Positions 1-12,579 of a stretch of DNA of 64,000 nucleotides are shown one piece after another; position 1 is the stretch's first letter, and every line of letters begins with the position of its first letter. Made by a program: the position numbers and the translations under genes. Location of the stretch: assembly GCA_036426205.1 (NCBI GenBank), contig CM071570.1, positions 146,718,166 through 146,782,165 on the forward strand, written 5' to 3'. Under the pieces are notes generated by a model that searched no databases, was not told the origin of the DNA, and was given only the letters and a program-made list of their open reading frames with translations. The DNA comes from Ascaphus truei (taxonomy: Eukaryota > Chordata > Amphibia > Anura > Ascaphidae).

Positions 1-23
1 ACAGGTTATGCAGTTACAGTTAC

Positions 24-135
24 TGGGCTCAAGAGCTGACACTCTTGAACCCCAACACATGGCACATGGATCAAGGGTAAACATTCATGGGCTTGACCTT
101 TATTGAGAGCCTGGTTACCCCCTACAATCACAATT
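24..135. repeat. Direct repeat, copy A
   Basis: Shares TACTGGGCTCAAGAGCT, GGGCTTGACCTTTATTGAGA and TACCCCCTAC with copy B at 1725-1823, in the same order and orientation. The two copies are about 1.7 kb apart. They may be terminal repeats of a decayed LTR element or independent copies of one dispersed repeat. Confidence 0.6.
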
Positions 136-1724
136 AACCACCCAACTATTCTCTTTGCTTTTATCCATGGGTGTCACGGGAGACCAGGTAGTTTACACCT
201 TTTTATCAGAATCATTCATTGAGCAAAACAAGATAATGAAATATATTGTAATGTATTAGCATGAATAGGCATACACCCAGTGAAACACAAAATACTGATG
301 AAAAGCACACTTAATAGATGTCTTGGGGTCGAAAACTAGACTGCTCTAGGTGTAGGGAACGTTAAATAAGAGTTTTACGCTGACCGGGACTTAGTCCGAA
401 ATCCTCTTGTTCCCATATCAGTGTGAAGTTCCACACGCCATTGCTCCCTTCTCTTCTGAGAAATTGGACTCTTTTCGACCGGGTGTTAGGACCAAACTCC
501 TGGATCTAAAATTGGCTTGCAATCAAAGCCGTGACCTCTATGTTCGATTATTAGAACGTGTGCTCTAAAAACAGGACTTAGACTCTCGCGGGCAGACTTT
601 CCTGGCTTGAAATTGAAGCCGGTTGCTCTGCTATTCGTGCAAGAGCATCTTTGAAAAGCCCGCCCGCACTTATACCACTAGAAATATCAAATCTGATTGG
701 CTTACATGTTTCTTATATTAATTGGAGAGTCATTCACAAAATACTACAGCCAATCAGCGAGTGGGAACTTTCTCAGTAGCCAATCAGAGCCAAGCTGGGT
801 CCGCAGGAAATCTGAAATTGCCAAGGGACATGAGCAAGCTGGCCACCTCTGTCCCTGGCTATCTCACGCCACACGCTGGGTCAGGCTCCTCCAGGTCTGG
901 CAGAACAAATGGCAGCCCGGACGACTGCCATTGTTCCCAGGACATGGGTACTTGAGCCCTTCCCTGTCACCCAAATGGCTTTCACACCTCTGGCATCCTG
1001 TGGCTACTTTGAAGTCCGATGTCAGCAGACTTACTGAGAGCAACTTGATAGCCCTGATAGTCTGCCTGAACATTGGTTCCGAAATTCCCAGCTCATTTAC
1101 AGTGCACAAAAGAATATTACAGCACTATCACAGTATTAATAAAAATATACTTTAATACTTTCCTAAGTCTCTGGGTATGGGGAACAGAATAGAAAGATGC
1201 ACTTTTATTTCTATCAGCCTTTATTCCCCACACACTATCTATGGGACTTAGACTGTACTCTGAGAATCCCCTCACAACCTTATATACAGTATAGTTGCAG
1301 CACCCATGAACCCAATATAGGTTCTGGGCTATCTGGGCATTAACTGGGGTATCCCCCTTAACCTAGGAACCCCTTTAGTTACAGGGACACTTTTCATCCC
1401 TTTGCCCCATTTACCTTTCTGGGCTATTACTGAAGCAGTGAACCCTAGAGGTGAGTCATACAAGCGTTATCAAGGGGAGAAGTTACCGGGACAATGTGCC
1501 TACATGTATCTGAGAATCCGGCATGATTCCCGGGTACATTTTTAGGGGAACCGACAACTCCGGACCCCAACTACCTACTGTAGGCACATTCTGACAACAA
1601 GTCCTCCACAAACCCACAAACCCCCCTTTAAAACTCATGCCCTTGCAATCCCTGCTCACTGGAATTCCTGAAAGGTAAAACACAACAATTCTTTATACCG
1701 CAAAGTATATGTAAAGCATACCTT

Positions 1725-1823
1725 GTTACTGGGCTCAAGAGCTAACCCTTATATAGGATCAGGGGTAATCAAAACAGGGCTTGACCTTTATTGAGAGTCT
1801 GGGTACCCCCTACTGTCACAATG
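1725..1823. repeat. Direct repeat, copy B
   Basis: Partner of the block at 24-135, with a short deletion in the middle. It ends a few hundred bases before the Gypsy pol relic begins, so it could be part of that element's 5' region, but no primer-binding site is evident. Confidence 0.55.
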
Positions 1824-2039
1824 GGGATTCTACATAAAGAGATACTTTCCTTTTACGTGATTCACTCTCCCTCATATCCAGTGCTCCTAGGATTCCCTGG
1901 GTTGTGGCACCACAACCCCAACATCTATTGGGCAATCTGCCAAGTGACAAACTGGGGACAACATTACTATGGGTCCTGTCTTCAAGTACCTCGTCCCATC
2001 TCCGAAATTTGATTACCTACTGGGAATTCCTCATCTACT

Positions 2040-4158
2040 CTAACTATTCACTACTAGGAATTTTCTGATGTATTCGACAAGAAACAGACAGAGGTGTTAC
2101 CTCAACATATTAGGTGTTATTTTGTCATCGACCTTCCCTGCTTGCGGTTGCACATTTTCCCTTCTGGAGCAAGAAAGCAAGGCTATGCGAGAATATATCT
2201 TGGAGAAAATTCTCCTACTGGAGCTGGCTTCTTCTTTGTTTGAAGGACGGATCCCTTGGCCCTTTGTATTGATTACTGTGGTCTAAATAAAATCACGGTA
2301 AAGAAACTTTACATTCTACTCCTAATCTCCAAACTCTTTGATCGCTTAAGCAAAGCTTCTATATTCACCAGGTTGGGTCCACGAGGCGCATACAACTTGA
2401 TTCAGATCAAGGAGGGTGACGAGTGGAAAATGGCATTTAAAACTCGTGACAGTCATTATGAATATCTGGTCATGCCATTTGGGTTGTTCAATGCCCTGGT
2501 CATGTTTCAGAACTTTATTAACAAGATTTTCCAGAATCTACTTGATCAGTTGCTCGTTGTGTATCTGGAAGTTATTCTTATTTTTTCCAAATCCTTATCC
2601 GAACATCAAACACAGGTTAGATTGGTTCTCCAAAAACTTCAAGACAATTCACCCTTCGATAAGGTCAAAAAAACTGCAAGTTTAAGAAGAGGAATATTTA
2701 CTTCCTTGGTTATTTCATTTCTTCTCTTTGCTTTCAGATGGATCAAGCCAACGTGGCATCAGTGATGGATTTAACCTTTCTGGTTACCAACATTTCTGGT
2801 AACTTTTTGGAAAACAACTCAACGGTTTCTTGGATTTTCCAATTATTACCGGCGATTTATCTGAAACTTACCATCTTAGCCCTTACCAAAAAGGCGGTAA
2901 ACACTACTAAATGGCCTTCTATTGCTCTACTGGCTTTCAGGAAACTTAATTCTGTAATTTCCTCTTCTCCGGTACTGATCCATCTGGATCCTATGAAACA
3001 CTTCATGCTAGAAATAGTTGCATCTAACTTGACAGCCGAAGCTGTTCTCTCCCAAAACAAGGATTTTCCCACCCTGTGCCTTCTTCTTTAAAAGACATTC
3101 TCAGCCGCATGGACAAATTATGATGTTGATAATCGGTACATGCTAGCCATTTCATTACCCTTGAAGAATGGAGACACCTACTAGAGGGCACAGTTTCTCC
3201 CATCACAATCCTTACAGATAACAAGAACCTTGAGTACATTGAAGAAGCAATGAGACGCAGAATGCATCAGGCTTGATGGATACTTTTCTTCACTTGTTTC
3301 AATTTTATTATATATTTTCACCCAGGATTCAAGAACATCAAAGTAGATGCTTTATCCAGGAAATTCTCTCCTAATTGTCCTGAGGAATTAGATCTGGGTC
3401 CCATCATTCCTCCACAACTCATCTCTTCAATATCCTCTTTTCTTCTCAGGCCCAGGCAGAAAACCAAGGTGAACATCCAAATGTTCGCCAAACTCTTTGT
3501 CCCCTCAAAAAACTACCCACTGATTCTGAACTCTCTGATACCTTCATCAAAGAGATATTTTGCCTTCATGGAGTCTCTATAGATATTGTCTCCAATCATG
3601 GGTCCCAGTTTATTTCCTAGTTTTGGAAGGCCTTCTGCCTAAGAATTGGAATCTTCCTCCACTTCTCTTTATCATACATCCCCAATCCAACAGACTCACA
3701 GAAAGGACCAATCAGTGCTGTATTTCTTATCAAAACTATAAAATGACAGGGTAGACCTGCTTCCATGGGTTGTGCTATCCCAGAACTCATTAAAACATGA
3801 TTCAACACAGTAATCCCATTTATTTGTCTGCGAGCATACCCCATTCAGTCCTTCCCTCTTCTGTCTTCCCACAGTTGATCTTAGGTTGAGAGAGCCTCAA
3901 GAGCTCTGGAAAATGATTAATTCTAATCTATACAAGGCATCTATCTAAGGTCACTCTTTGGCAGAAGACCCAGGCAGATAGGCACCTCAATTGCAAGGTC
4001 TAGCTCTCTATTAAAAACATCCGTTAAAACTTCCTTCTGAAGTTCATTGGATCCTGAAAAATCCGAAAACAAATTAATCCTGTAGCATTCAAACTAGAAT
4101 TTCCTACAAATAAAAAAAATATTTTCACGTTTCCCTCCTAAAACCCTTTATTCAGAAC
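2040..4158 (+). pseudogene. Ty3/Gypsy chromovirus pol relic (RT, RNase H, integrase)
   Basis: Decayed polyprotein of a Ty3/Gypsy retrotransposon, spread over three frames. Reverse transcriptase is recognisable from about 2265 to 2640: CIDYCGLNKITVK, GAYNLIQIKEGDEWK and YEYLVMPFGLFNA are conserved family blocks. The catalytic YLDD box reads YLEV near 2564, so the enzyme is dead. Connection/RNase H remnants follow at about 2880-3090 (KWPSIALLAFRKL, SPVLIHLDP, AVLSQ), then a tether with VDALSRKFSP near 3345. Integrase traces follow at about 3540-3740 (FIKEIF, LHGVSIDIVSNHGSQF). The integrase tail KYFHVSLLN lies just before 4160. Several stops and frameshifts separate the blocks. The C-terminal chromodomain continues at 4701 after an inserted solo LTR. 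The parts are seen in the sequence; the family assignment is established knowledge. Confidence 0.88.
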
Positions 4159-4163
4159 CACTT

Positions 4164-4695
4164 TGTGACATTGTAAATAAAAGTCACCAGCTATATGCCT
4201 GGAAAACCTATGTCTAGTCTGCAGTGCAGCACTGACTAGGTTAACTTCAGCTGGGAACCTCAGGACAATTAGTTGGATCCCAGCTGCCTAATCAAGGTGT
4301 GTTAAAACCCCCGGCTGTAGACACATGGGGCTGGCTTTTGAGGAGAGAGGAGTAAGCTACTGAAGAGATTACTGATACAAGGTCTGTCAGCAAAGTAGAT
4401 GAATTATGAACGGTCTGTCCCCTGCATAGAAAAGTGTAGCTGCATTATTGTTAGACTGTCTGCTAAAGAAACTCTTTTGTTTGTCTGCTGAAGAAAAAGC
4501 CATTTTTCTTTTCTCTTGTTTGCTGAAGAAAAAGCCATTTTCTTTTCTCTTGTTTGCTGAAGAAAAAGCCATTTTCTTTTCTCTTGTTTGCTGATGAAAA
4601 GCTATTTTTGTTTTTGTGTGCTGTATATCTTTTAAGGCTAAATAAATAAGACTTGTCAAGAAACCCGCGTGTGTAGTTGCATGTACCCTGCAACA
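4164..4695 (+). mobile_element. Solo LTR inserted in the Gypsy pol relic
   Basis: A 532-bp unit starting TGTGACA and ending GCAACA, flanked by the 5-bp direct repeat CACTT (4159-4163 and 4696-4700). An AATAAA signal lies at 4641-4646, near the 3' end, giving plus orientation. The host element's integrase tail stops exactly at the left edge and its chromodomain region resumes at the right edge. TG...CA ends, target duplication and precise interruption together define a solo LTR left by recombination between two LTRs. No internal region remains, so the exact family is unknown. Confidence 0.85.
4484..4612 (+). repeat. 33-bp tandem repeat inside the solo LTR
   Basis: About four copies of a unit containing TTTGCTGAAGAAAAAGCCAT, followed by a pyrimidine run. 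It is LTR-internal. Confidence 0.85.
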
Positions 4696-4700
4696 CACTT

Positions 4701-4925
4701 CTCTTCTCCTACTCCCATGAGCCTATACCTCTCCTGGTAGAAGGCCAGGAAGAATTCAAGATACAGAAGATAATGGATTTGAGAAACTCCCAGGGCAGGC
4801 TGCAGTATCTGGTCCATTGTAGGAGATATGGTTCTGAAGAAAACTCCTCAATGAATTCCAGAAATGTCCATGCCCTCTCTCTTGTCCAGGACTTTCACTG
4901 GAGATTCCCCTCAATGCCAGCATAG
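4701..4925 (+). pseudogene. Chromodomain end of Gypsy integrase
   Basis: Continuation of the pol relic beyond the solo LTR. From about 4730 the translation reads LLVEGQEEFKIQKIMDLR and then GRLQYLVHCRRYG, the hallmark of the C-terminal chromodomain of vertebrate chromoviral integrases. It ends with HALSLVQDFHWRFP and a stop at 4923-4925. One frameshift separates it from the integrase tail before the LTR. The chromodomain is thought to guide integration into heterochromatin (family knowledge). Confidence 0.85.
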
Positions 4926-5440
4926 ATCGCCCGGAAGATGCTCCTGAATGGAAATATTGGGGTACTGTAAATATTCTGTCTTATCCATGCCTGTTTTTTT
5001 CCTCTGGTCCTGGTTCCTTTTTCAACTTGCCCTCACTTGGCTAGTTGCCATCAGCATGGTTCCTAGCAGCCTCTTTTTTAAGGCTGCACTTCATGCAGGA
5101 AGTTGCTGAGCAAAGTTCCTGTATCTTGTCTGTCTCAGCCGTGTTACTCTATTTCTCCAGATCTCTAACCATAGATTCCCTGTTACTGACCTCTGTGACC
5201 CAAACATTGCACTTCTGCCACCTGCCTTGACCTCTGCCTTTGATTCTGACCTTGTATTACTGCTGCCTGCCTTAACTCCAGCCTGTAACTTTGATCCTGC
5301 ACGTCTGCCACCTGCCTTGATCTTCTGCCAGCAACCTGACTTTGTTACCTCTAAACATGACTCTATCCCCTGCCTCTGTTCTATCAATATATACCCCTAC
5401 CTTAGCCCTGCCGCTCTGCTTTCTCATCTGAGATGAGCTA
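4926..5440 (+). mobile_element. Probable 3' region or LTR of the Gypsy relic
   Basis: Non-coding. Directly follows the pol stop. It contains irregular repeats of CTGCCACCTGCCTTGA (about 5215-5330), like U5/R regions of related elements. No terminal dinucleotides or target duplication were found, so the right end is approximate. Confidence 0.4.
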
Positions 5441-5599
5441 CATATAGTCTCCTCCTTCTTCTCCATGCTCTGTGTTGTCCACCATGCCACCTCCAGAGCC
5501 ACTGGCCCCATCCAGATTGAAGCATGGCAGGACTCACACCAGGGGGCATAGTGAGCCTGGCAGTTATGAACTTTAGCAAAATCCTTTCTGGGTTTTCAT

Positions 5600-5950
5600 A
5601 TTCCGGTTCGGGATTTTTCTTTTGCTGCCCTGACGAAGCTCCAGCGAAATGCGTAGAGTTAGCTTTGCTGGAGAACCAGAGGGCTGAAGGACTGGCAAAT
5701 CTGAGTTGATTCCAGAGGCAGACCACGCTTCCGCCCTTACCTGTGATGCTGCCACTGAAGTGACGCATGCGGAAATCAGGGTGTGAGACGCGAGTGAGAC
5801 GCTAAGAAGCTGTATACCGACGGGGTCCTTTCATGTTCGGCGGTTCTCTCCAACGCCTGTTTAGTTTATTGGAAATGTGAGTTTAACTGCTCTTGACACA
5901 TTTCATTGAATATATTTGGTCAAATAGTATGCACTATTGTGGCTTTTTTC
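5600..5950 (+). repeat. Dispersed repeat with hammerhead-like core
   Basis: Contains CTGACGA at about 5630, then a 2-bp stem, GAAA, TGCG and TA (to about 5655). This resembles the hammerhead core with a very short helix III used by Penelope-like elements. No flanking helix I can be drawn, so it is a degenerate or partial motif. Confidence 0.35.
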
Positions 5951-6565
5951 TTTTTCATGTCGACCTTACACTGGCGGCCGTCCTGAGTCTAAAGCAGCCG
6001 CCACCGCGGGTAATTTCAAACCGCGCGCAGGCGCAGTTTTTCCCCGATGCATGCCGCGTGGCACTGGTGCCTCCGTTGCCTCCGTTCCGCCGGCATCCCG
6101 AAGGCATCTGTGACGCCGTGATCACGCTGTATGTGTGGGGATGTGGGGGATCAGGGGAAGCAGAGGTGGAGCAGCCAGGTGTCGCGGACCAGAGGAAGGG
6201 AGGAAGGGAAAATGCGGCTGGCGCGCAGCCAAGTTTGGCACCAGCCGAAAAAAGCCCCGGAAAATTACGGGCATTTGTTAGCTTAAAGCTGGCCGCAGCA
6301 GTATATACCAACTGAGGGGTATCCTGAGACCTATTGTATTTATTCATCACAAGGGCTCCAGTCAGAGAAAGAAAAATCTCTGACATACTTACCATTACAA
6401 GAAGTTTTGTGAGTGCAACTACTTAAAGCTAACAGAGTGATAAATAACCATTATCAACCTCCTACACTATATTTGCTTTTATTTTTATTCACATATACCA
6501 CTGAGCACACATGCTCCCCCAAATGAAAAGAAACTCACACGGTAGGCCAATACGCCATTGAGTTT
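5951..6565. other. GC-rich then AT-rich DNA, no gene
   Basis: 5980-6280 is CpG-rich with open frames on both strands, but none shows a known motif. 6300-6560 is ordinary AT-rich DNA. Nothing else is supportable. Confidence 0.5.
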
Positions 6566-6569
6566 CATA

Positions 6570-6935
6570 CCCTCACAGCTGAGACCGGCTGGAATAATGA
6601 AGCTCAAGTAGCGCCTTTTGGCAGGGATTATCGGAGCTCTTAAAAGATGTGCTGAGCATCCGGGACCTCCCTAAGGACCTTGAGGAGTTAATTTCTCTTG
6701 GTATACAGATCGATCTCTGAATGCAGGAACGCCTGTCCGAGAAGTGCCATGCTGTTAGGAACCCGATGACTCGTTGGCCACAAACTTCATTTCTCCACCC
6801 CCTCCAGATGATGAGCCTATGCAGCTGGGTACAACCAGACTGTCAGAACGGGAGAGAAGCAGGAGGCATACTTTGGGCTTGTGCCTGTGTTGTGGGTCCC
6901 AGGACCACCGGATCCATGACTGCCTGATTGTTGTG
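6570..6935 (+). pseudogene. Ty3/Gypsy gag relic with zinc knuckle
   Basis: Fragment of a chromoviral gag. 6600-6715 reads FWQGLSELLK and LPKDLEELISLGIQID, the usual C-terminal capsid motif. After a stop and frameshift, 6774-6935 gives [19 protein letters not shown] followed by [14 protein letters not shown], a CX2CX4HX4C zinc knuckle that binds RNA in this family. No pol follows, so it is an isolated fragment. It could derive from the same family as the pol relic at 2040. Confidence 0.85.
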
Positions 6936-9550
6936 GGGCCCGAAAATATCCGTGCAATACAAACAAACACATGCACTTCTACTATTTATCTTGGTTCCTT
7001 AGGTATGGTTGCTTTTCAGTGTATAGGTTTGAAAATAAGACATTTGCATTTTACTTTTTAAGTGTTAATAAAATTGTGCCTTTTTTTATAACCTTGAATT
7101 TTATTGGTTTTTCAATGTAAAACAAGTATATAGCATACAGTACATCCATTGTTACAATACCTATACATACCAATATTGAGTGTGTTTCTTTTAATTCCAA
7201 GAAGAAAAAAGGAGAAGTATCCAGAAAAAAAATTATAATTGGGAGGGGTGAGAGGGGGATGGGAGGGGTGAGAGGGGGATTGGAGGGCTGAGAGGGGGAT
7301 GGGAGGGGAAGGAAAGCATTTTTTTAAGACTTTTTGTTTTTAAGAAGTAGATAATATAACTGTATGTGACATATAAATTACAATAGTACAGATTTTTGCA
7401 TACTTTTTTTTCTTATGCAGGCTTGTGTATAACAGGAACATGAAAATATTTTAATCTAAACTATAACAATAAATGCTTTACAATGAAACACTATGAAACG
7501 ATATTGCGCAGACCTTCGTATCTACCATCTTATTTTTTTAAAACAAAGAAACTAAATGTGATATTATTTATTTTACTTATTTCATAATGTACTTTAGTTT
7601 TTAGATTTTTTTTTACTGTTTTTGTTTTTTTCTAAGCATATTTTTTTAAATGGTGTACATTGCCAATATATTTTAAGGTTTTCGTTAGATTAATATACCT
7701 TCATTTGCATAATCATATAAAAAAAAATTACCTCCCCCCACAGTTGTGTCCTCAACTACTGCCGGTTGAACAGCTGGATACTCCACAAAATCTCTATGTC
7801 TCCAGGAAGTTTATGTGTGATTGCAGTATACAGTATGTAAGATACACAGTATTAATCAGAATCACATTATCTGAACAAGTTATTACAGAGCAAGTGGCTA
7901 AGAGTACCTGATTATACCTCTGCTGAGCCAATTAAATATATTTGCATGAGGCCATTTACACATTTTACAGAGATTGTTTCTGAATGACAGAGCTCTTAAA
8001 ATGTAGGCCTGTGGGTCAAATCTGGAACATAGAAGGGTTTGAAGTAGTCCCTGGATTGTCTGCTTTTGGTAATTTCTTTGTAGTTGTCCAGGGCCTGGTG
8101 AGTCAAGTGGCCCAGGTCCCCTGCCGGCAAGCCTAACATGCTGTGCTAGATCAGCAGAGGTGTCTGACAGAGCAGAGAAGGCCTGCTGGAGGGTGTCTGT
8201 GTTGGTGCCTGGCAGAGGAAGCATGCTGGAAGCCCCTCGGACAGGCATCTATGTGGGCCCCCCAATCCTCTAAGGTAGAAGGCATGCTTATCTCTCACCT
8301 CTGTTTAGGCCCCTGGTGCCCCCCAGGTCCCTACCTACTATATAACACAGAGAAAATGAGACAAGTAGTCTCACACTAGTGCTACACAACCTATTGTAAC
8401 AGATGGATAGATGCAATCCAAATAAATGTAACAGCAGTGAGATGTAAACAGGACCTGAATCGAAACAAACTGATAGTGCTTTTGTGAGTATCATAAATCA
8501 TAAGATATAATGTGGTATGCAATACCCCTTTAGTAATATACATGAATGTCCATCCAAATAAGACTCTTTGTAATCCACATCCGGGTTGTAAATCAGTGTA
8601 ACACAATCTGAAGGGAAATGAGGATAACTGAGTGGCAGCTGAATCTCCTGGATCCTGATTGTACATGGACCCTCCCCCCTTCACTCACTCCTATGGCTAC
8701 AATTTGTATAGCCCCCTCAATGTGGAATAGATACATCACAGCAACATTATAGAAAAAGTAACTTGAAGACATTTGAAGACGATACGGTCCCAAGAAGTTG
8801 CGTACATCTCCGTTTAAGGTATACAAAGCAAGTTGAAGATCCCGAGCAGTCCAGCAGCTCAGTCAACCTTGGCTCATACTTCCATCTCTTCCCTCCCCCC
8901 AGATCTTAACTACCTATCCCCAAGTTCATAACTCCCCCCTGCCCCCCCGGGCCATAAATACCACCCCCTCGATGCTCATATCTCCTTACCCACCCCCACC
9001 CATACCCATATCTATTGCCCCCTAGGCCCCTAGAGAATTCATTGCTGCCAATGGAAACCAAGGCTGGAATAGCACAGCTTTCCCAGCAGAAATAATACAA
9101 AACTTACTCTGGCTACATCTGTATATCATACATAAATTATACATGCATGCAAAATATTCATTAAGTATAATCATTTGTAAGTCTTTAAAGGTATCTAAAA
9201 TTCTACTCCTATATTGTTCTAAACTTGCCTCTTTAGAAAATCAATTGAAGAACCCTGCTGTATGATCTATTTGCCCTGAAGCAATCTGTGTCCTAGATAC
9301 ATCAAACTCTGCTATAGTGGAGTTAATACAGTACTTGGTTTAAAAAAAATACAGGCGTTATTACCGCAATTTTAAGATGGTATTCATCAATATTGCAGTA
9401 ATAATTTACCAGGTGTGGTAATTAGGCCAAACAAGCAATGCAGGATTTTACCCGACTCTTAATAATGCAATAATAATCGTATCTATTTAGTACAGAAGCC
9501 TATGATCGAAAAACAAATTATTTACCCGTTTGTTGCCTGTGGTTACCAAG
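6936..9550. other. AT-rich DNA, no convincing gene
   Basis: Mostly AT-rich non-coding DNA. A minus-strand open frame at 7898-8248 has an acceptor-like site upstream but no recognisable domain. 8880-9060 is C-rich simple sequence. No terminal repeats or transposon genes were recognised. Confidence 0.5.
7241..7310. repeat. 20-bp minisatellite, 3.5 copies
   Basis: Perfect to near-perfect tandem copies of GGGAGGGGTGAGAGGGGGAT. The G-runs could form a G-quadruplex. Confidence 0.9.
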
Positions 9551-9990
9551 GTATACCCAGAGGAACCAAAGGGGTTAATACATACATAAAAATAAAATAC
9601 ACTACCTAATCCTGGTGGCCACATTTGTGGCTAGTAAGGATTGTCATGCAATGCTTTACTACTGTAACAGCTAAGCTAACCAATTCATCACTCCCCCCAC
9701 CCCAGATGCCTTACCACCCTCCCCGGGGAAACTACCACTCAGCCACCCCCCCCTACCCCCATACCATCATACCATAATACCCCCAACAAGGGCATTAATG
9801 TCCACAAAATACACATGTATATAAAAAAAACAGCAGAACATTAAAATAAATAAAAAAATACATTTAAACTATAAAACCACTGATTGTCACTTTAGCAACC
9901 TAGGCCCTCTCAACCGGGAGCCTAGCTAGTGACATTGGCGATCAATGGTAAGCTATAATACAAAAAATGATAATTGTACATTATTAAAAG
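9551..9990. repeat. Old relative of the hairpin-rich repeat family
   Basis: Has the same style as the composite elements: AAGGGGTTAAT, C-rich short direct repeats, an AT-rich stretch, then an imperfect hairpin at about 9883-9950. The hairpin arms are ATTGTCACTTTAGCAACC and the complement of GTGACATTGGCGATCAAT. It resembles the hairpin at 42055-42122. Confidence 0.5.
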
Positions 9991-10924
9991 ACATTACTGT
10001 CACGATGACACCAACTTTTATCAACACATTATATTTCTGGGTACTTGATTGAACAGAACAAGTTGCAAAATAAATTGTGATTTATTTCCTTAATAGACAA
10101 ACACACGACATTTGCAGAATACACTTAAAACAACACTCACTGGGATAAGAGAACAAAATAAATTGTCCTTGGAACGAAAGAAATTGTCCTTTGCTTGCAA
10201 GTGCAAGAAATGCAGCCTTGGTTTTAAAAGTCCTGTGGTTATCTGGTTATTTACCCCTTCACTCCTGGACTGGTTGCTGCTGTACTGGAACAAAGTCTTG
10301 CATCTTTACATCATGGATTAAAATTCAGGAATCACACTGGGAATAATTGGGAAGCCACATTTATAGACTGCCCAAAGCTATCTTTAACATGTGGATCCAA
10401 TCCCTCGTGGGAACAAAAAAACCCACGAATAGCCAAGTGACCCACAGTTCATAAGACCGGTCAAAATGGCTGTCCGGTGGGCAGGGCGCATGGGTCAGGT
10501 TGACGCCCATGCCACTTAGCATACCTGGGCTATACCCATAACTTGGGGCCACTAAGTCTGATTTTTGACTTAAAGGTGTCACTAGCCTGACATCTGCTGT
10601 GCATCAGTATGCCAGTATTGTATACATTATGGGCCTCTGGGTCTTGTCATACTTGACACTATATTAGACAGGGGGACTCTAAATCTGTGGGAGCCTTTTG
10701 AGGCTCCATCATAAATATAATTACAACCCTTTGAGGCTTGGTCATAAAAATACCGAAGCTCATTCACCCATATCACAACTGGAGGTCCAAGTAATTCCTG
10801 CTTGGACTTACAAAAAAAATACATCCTGCCTTACATTTAAGATCTGCTATCATGTGTTAGTTAGAGGGTATGGCAAGCAATGCATCTTGTCTTTTACCCT
10901 CGCAGACAGGGAATGGCCTGCACA

Positions 10925-11345
10925 TGGGGAATAAAAATGGCGGGGACAGGGCAACAACAGTAATGCATGGCAAATCAGGTATTAACCCTTTCCTCCCCAT
11001 CACAATTACTTACTCCCCATTCATTACCTTAGTGACTAATAAAACATTGCAGGCTTTAAAGCAATGCTTTAATAGCCATTAAAATTATGATGGGGTTAAC
11101 CTCTACCTTCACCTGAAGATTTCTAACCTACTACCCCAGGGAAAATATCCCCATATCCCACCTCCTACCCCCAACAAGAGTACTCCCCCACACACACACA
11201 GTAATTGGCAATAGTCCTATTAGCCAAATGTGGCTATTCGGACTTCTGCCCATTGAAAATCATAACAAAATACATAGTATTTCTTATACCTATAAGGGTG
11301 AAGGCCGTCCTTCTCATCCTCATGGGTACATGGGTACCCACCGAT
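10925..11345. repeat. Old relative of the hairpin-rich repeat family
   Basis: Shows a TTAACCC-type block, an internal imperfect hairpin (about 11205-11245), and on the minus strand an exon-like stretch ATGAGGATGAGAAGGACGGC followed by a GTATAAG donor-like site. This matches the DEDEDG cassette seen in the two composite copies. Confidence 0.45.
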
Positions 11346-11579
11346 TAATCCAATAAAGGCCCAAAGCCCAACCATAAAAAAAAAAAGCTGTGTGTGCTGT
11401 GCACGCGCATAGTAAGTGAAACTTCTTTGACTTTTGTCACAGAAATTGTATTTGTGTTGGTGATGTTTTAATTAAAAATCAAAATACAATTTCATTGACA
11501 AAATGCAAATAAATTTGCCTTAGAATGCGCGTGCTCTGCACACATCGCCTGTATTAGCTATTTGCACTAAGTGTGAATT

Positions 11580-11890
11580 CCTCGTGTGTGCGGGTGACTG
11601 AGTGTGCGGTTGACTGAGTGTGACTGCGACTGCGTGTGACTGCGACTGCGTGTGACTGCGACTGCGTGCGACTGCGACTGCGGGTGAGTGTGCGGGTGAC
11701 TGCGTGTGCGGGTGAGTGTGCGAGTGAGTGTGCGGGTGACTGTGAGTGTGCGGGTGAGTGTGCGGGTGAGTGTGAGTGTGCGGGGTGAGTGTGCGGGTGA
11801 CTGTGAGTGTGACTGCGTGTGAGTGTGCGGGTGCGTGTGACTGTGCGTGTGACTGTGTGTGCGTGTGACTGTCCGTGTGCGTGTGACAGA
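11580..11890. repeat. TGTGAC/TGCGAC-type simple repeat
   Basis: About 310 bases of interspersed GTGTGA, GTGCGG and TGCGAC hexamers. The His/Thr/Ser-rich open frames here are artefacts of the repeat. Confidence 0.95.
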
Positions 11891-12579
11891 TGTGTTTTAC
11901 AAATAGTCTCACCCTTTATATTCTGCATGAATACACCATGTTTGTAAAATTAGTACCATTATTATAGTGTCCTTTAACTCAAATAACTGTGCTCTCTCTT
12001 GCAGTCAAGCACAGCACCACTGAGGTTGTATTAGTACTGTGACCACTGCATTTTACAATCTGATATATTGCTGACTTTGTATAGATCAGATATTTCCAGT
12101 ACACAGAAGAATGTTATATTTCATTTGGGTTGACAGTTGAGATTTGTCATACAGATACCTTGCTATTTCCTTAACCCTGAGTATTTACTAGCACTGAGAT
12201 TTCCAGTGTTTAGTGTGTCCTGTTTTGACAGTCTTTAATTGTTCTGCTGAAGGCTCATGCCAGTCTGGATGGTTCCTTCAGTGCATATTAGCAGAGAGCA
12301 CAGAACACCAGGAGCTGCATGCAGCTATATCTCACCATCAGAAGCAGCATCGGCAGCATTTGACACTGACTGTACCTTATTCATACACACACACAGGCAC
12401 TGAACGGCTGGCTGCAAGGGCAGGGAATGCACATCCACTTCTGCCCTGTCTTGCTACTGGCTGCACACACACAGAATCACTAGGACTGTGATGTTTTCAA
12501 TGTGATGTCCCTCTCCCCAGCCTATTCTTCCTTTTGATATCCTTTAATGTGGACATCGTTGCCAGGTCCTCCCTCCTCC

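Larger units (their letters stand above)
1..2039. other. No gene seen; dispersed repeat DNA
   Basis: No supportable coding region. The stretch is bracketed by two related direct-repeat blocks (24-135 and 1725-1823). A 17-base match starting TGTCACGGGAGACC at 172-188 recurs in reverse complement at 44593-44609, so part of this region probably belongs to an LTR-like family. The open frames here show no recognisable motif and no coding-like continuity. Confidence 0.5.

Noticed and set aside
7898..8248. 116-codon minus-strand frame after an acceptor-like site
   Set aside because: No recognisable domain and poor continuity. It could be a degraded transposon exon, but nothing supports this.
11520..11928. 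Ser/His/Thr-rich minus-strand frames
   Set aside because: Products of the TGTGAC/TGCGAC simple repeat.
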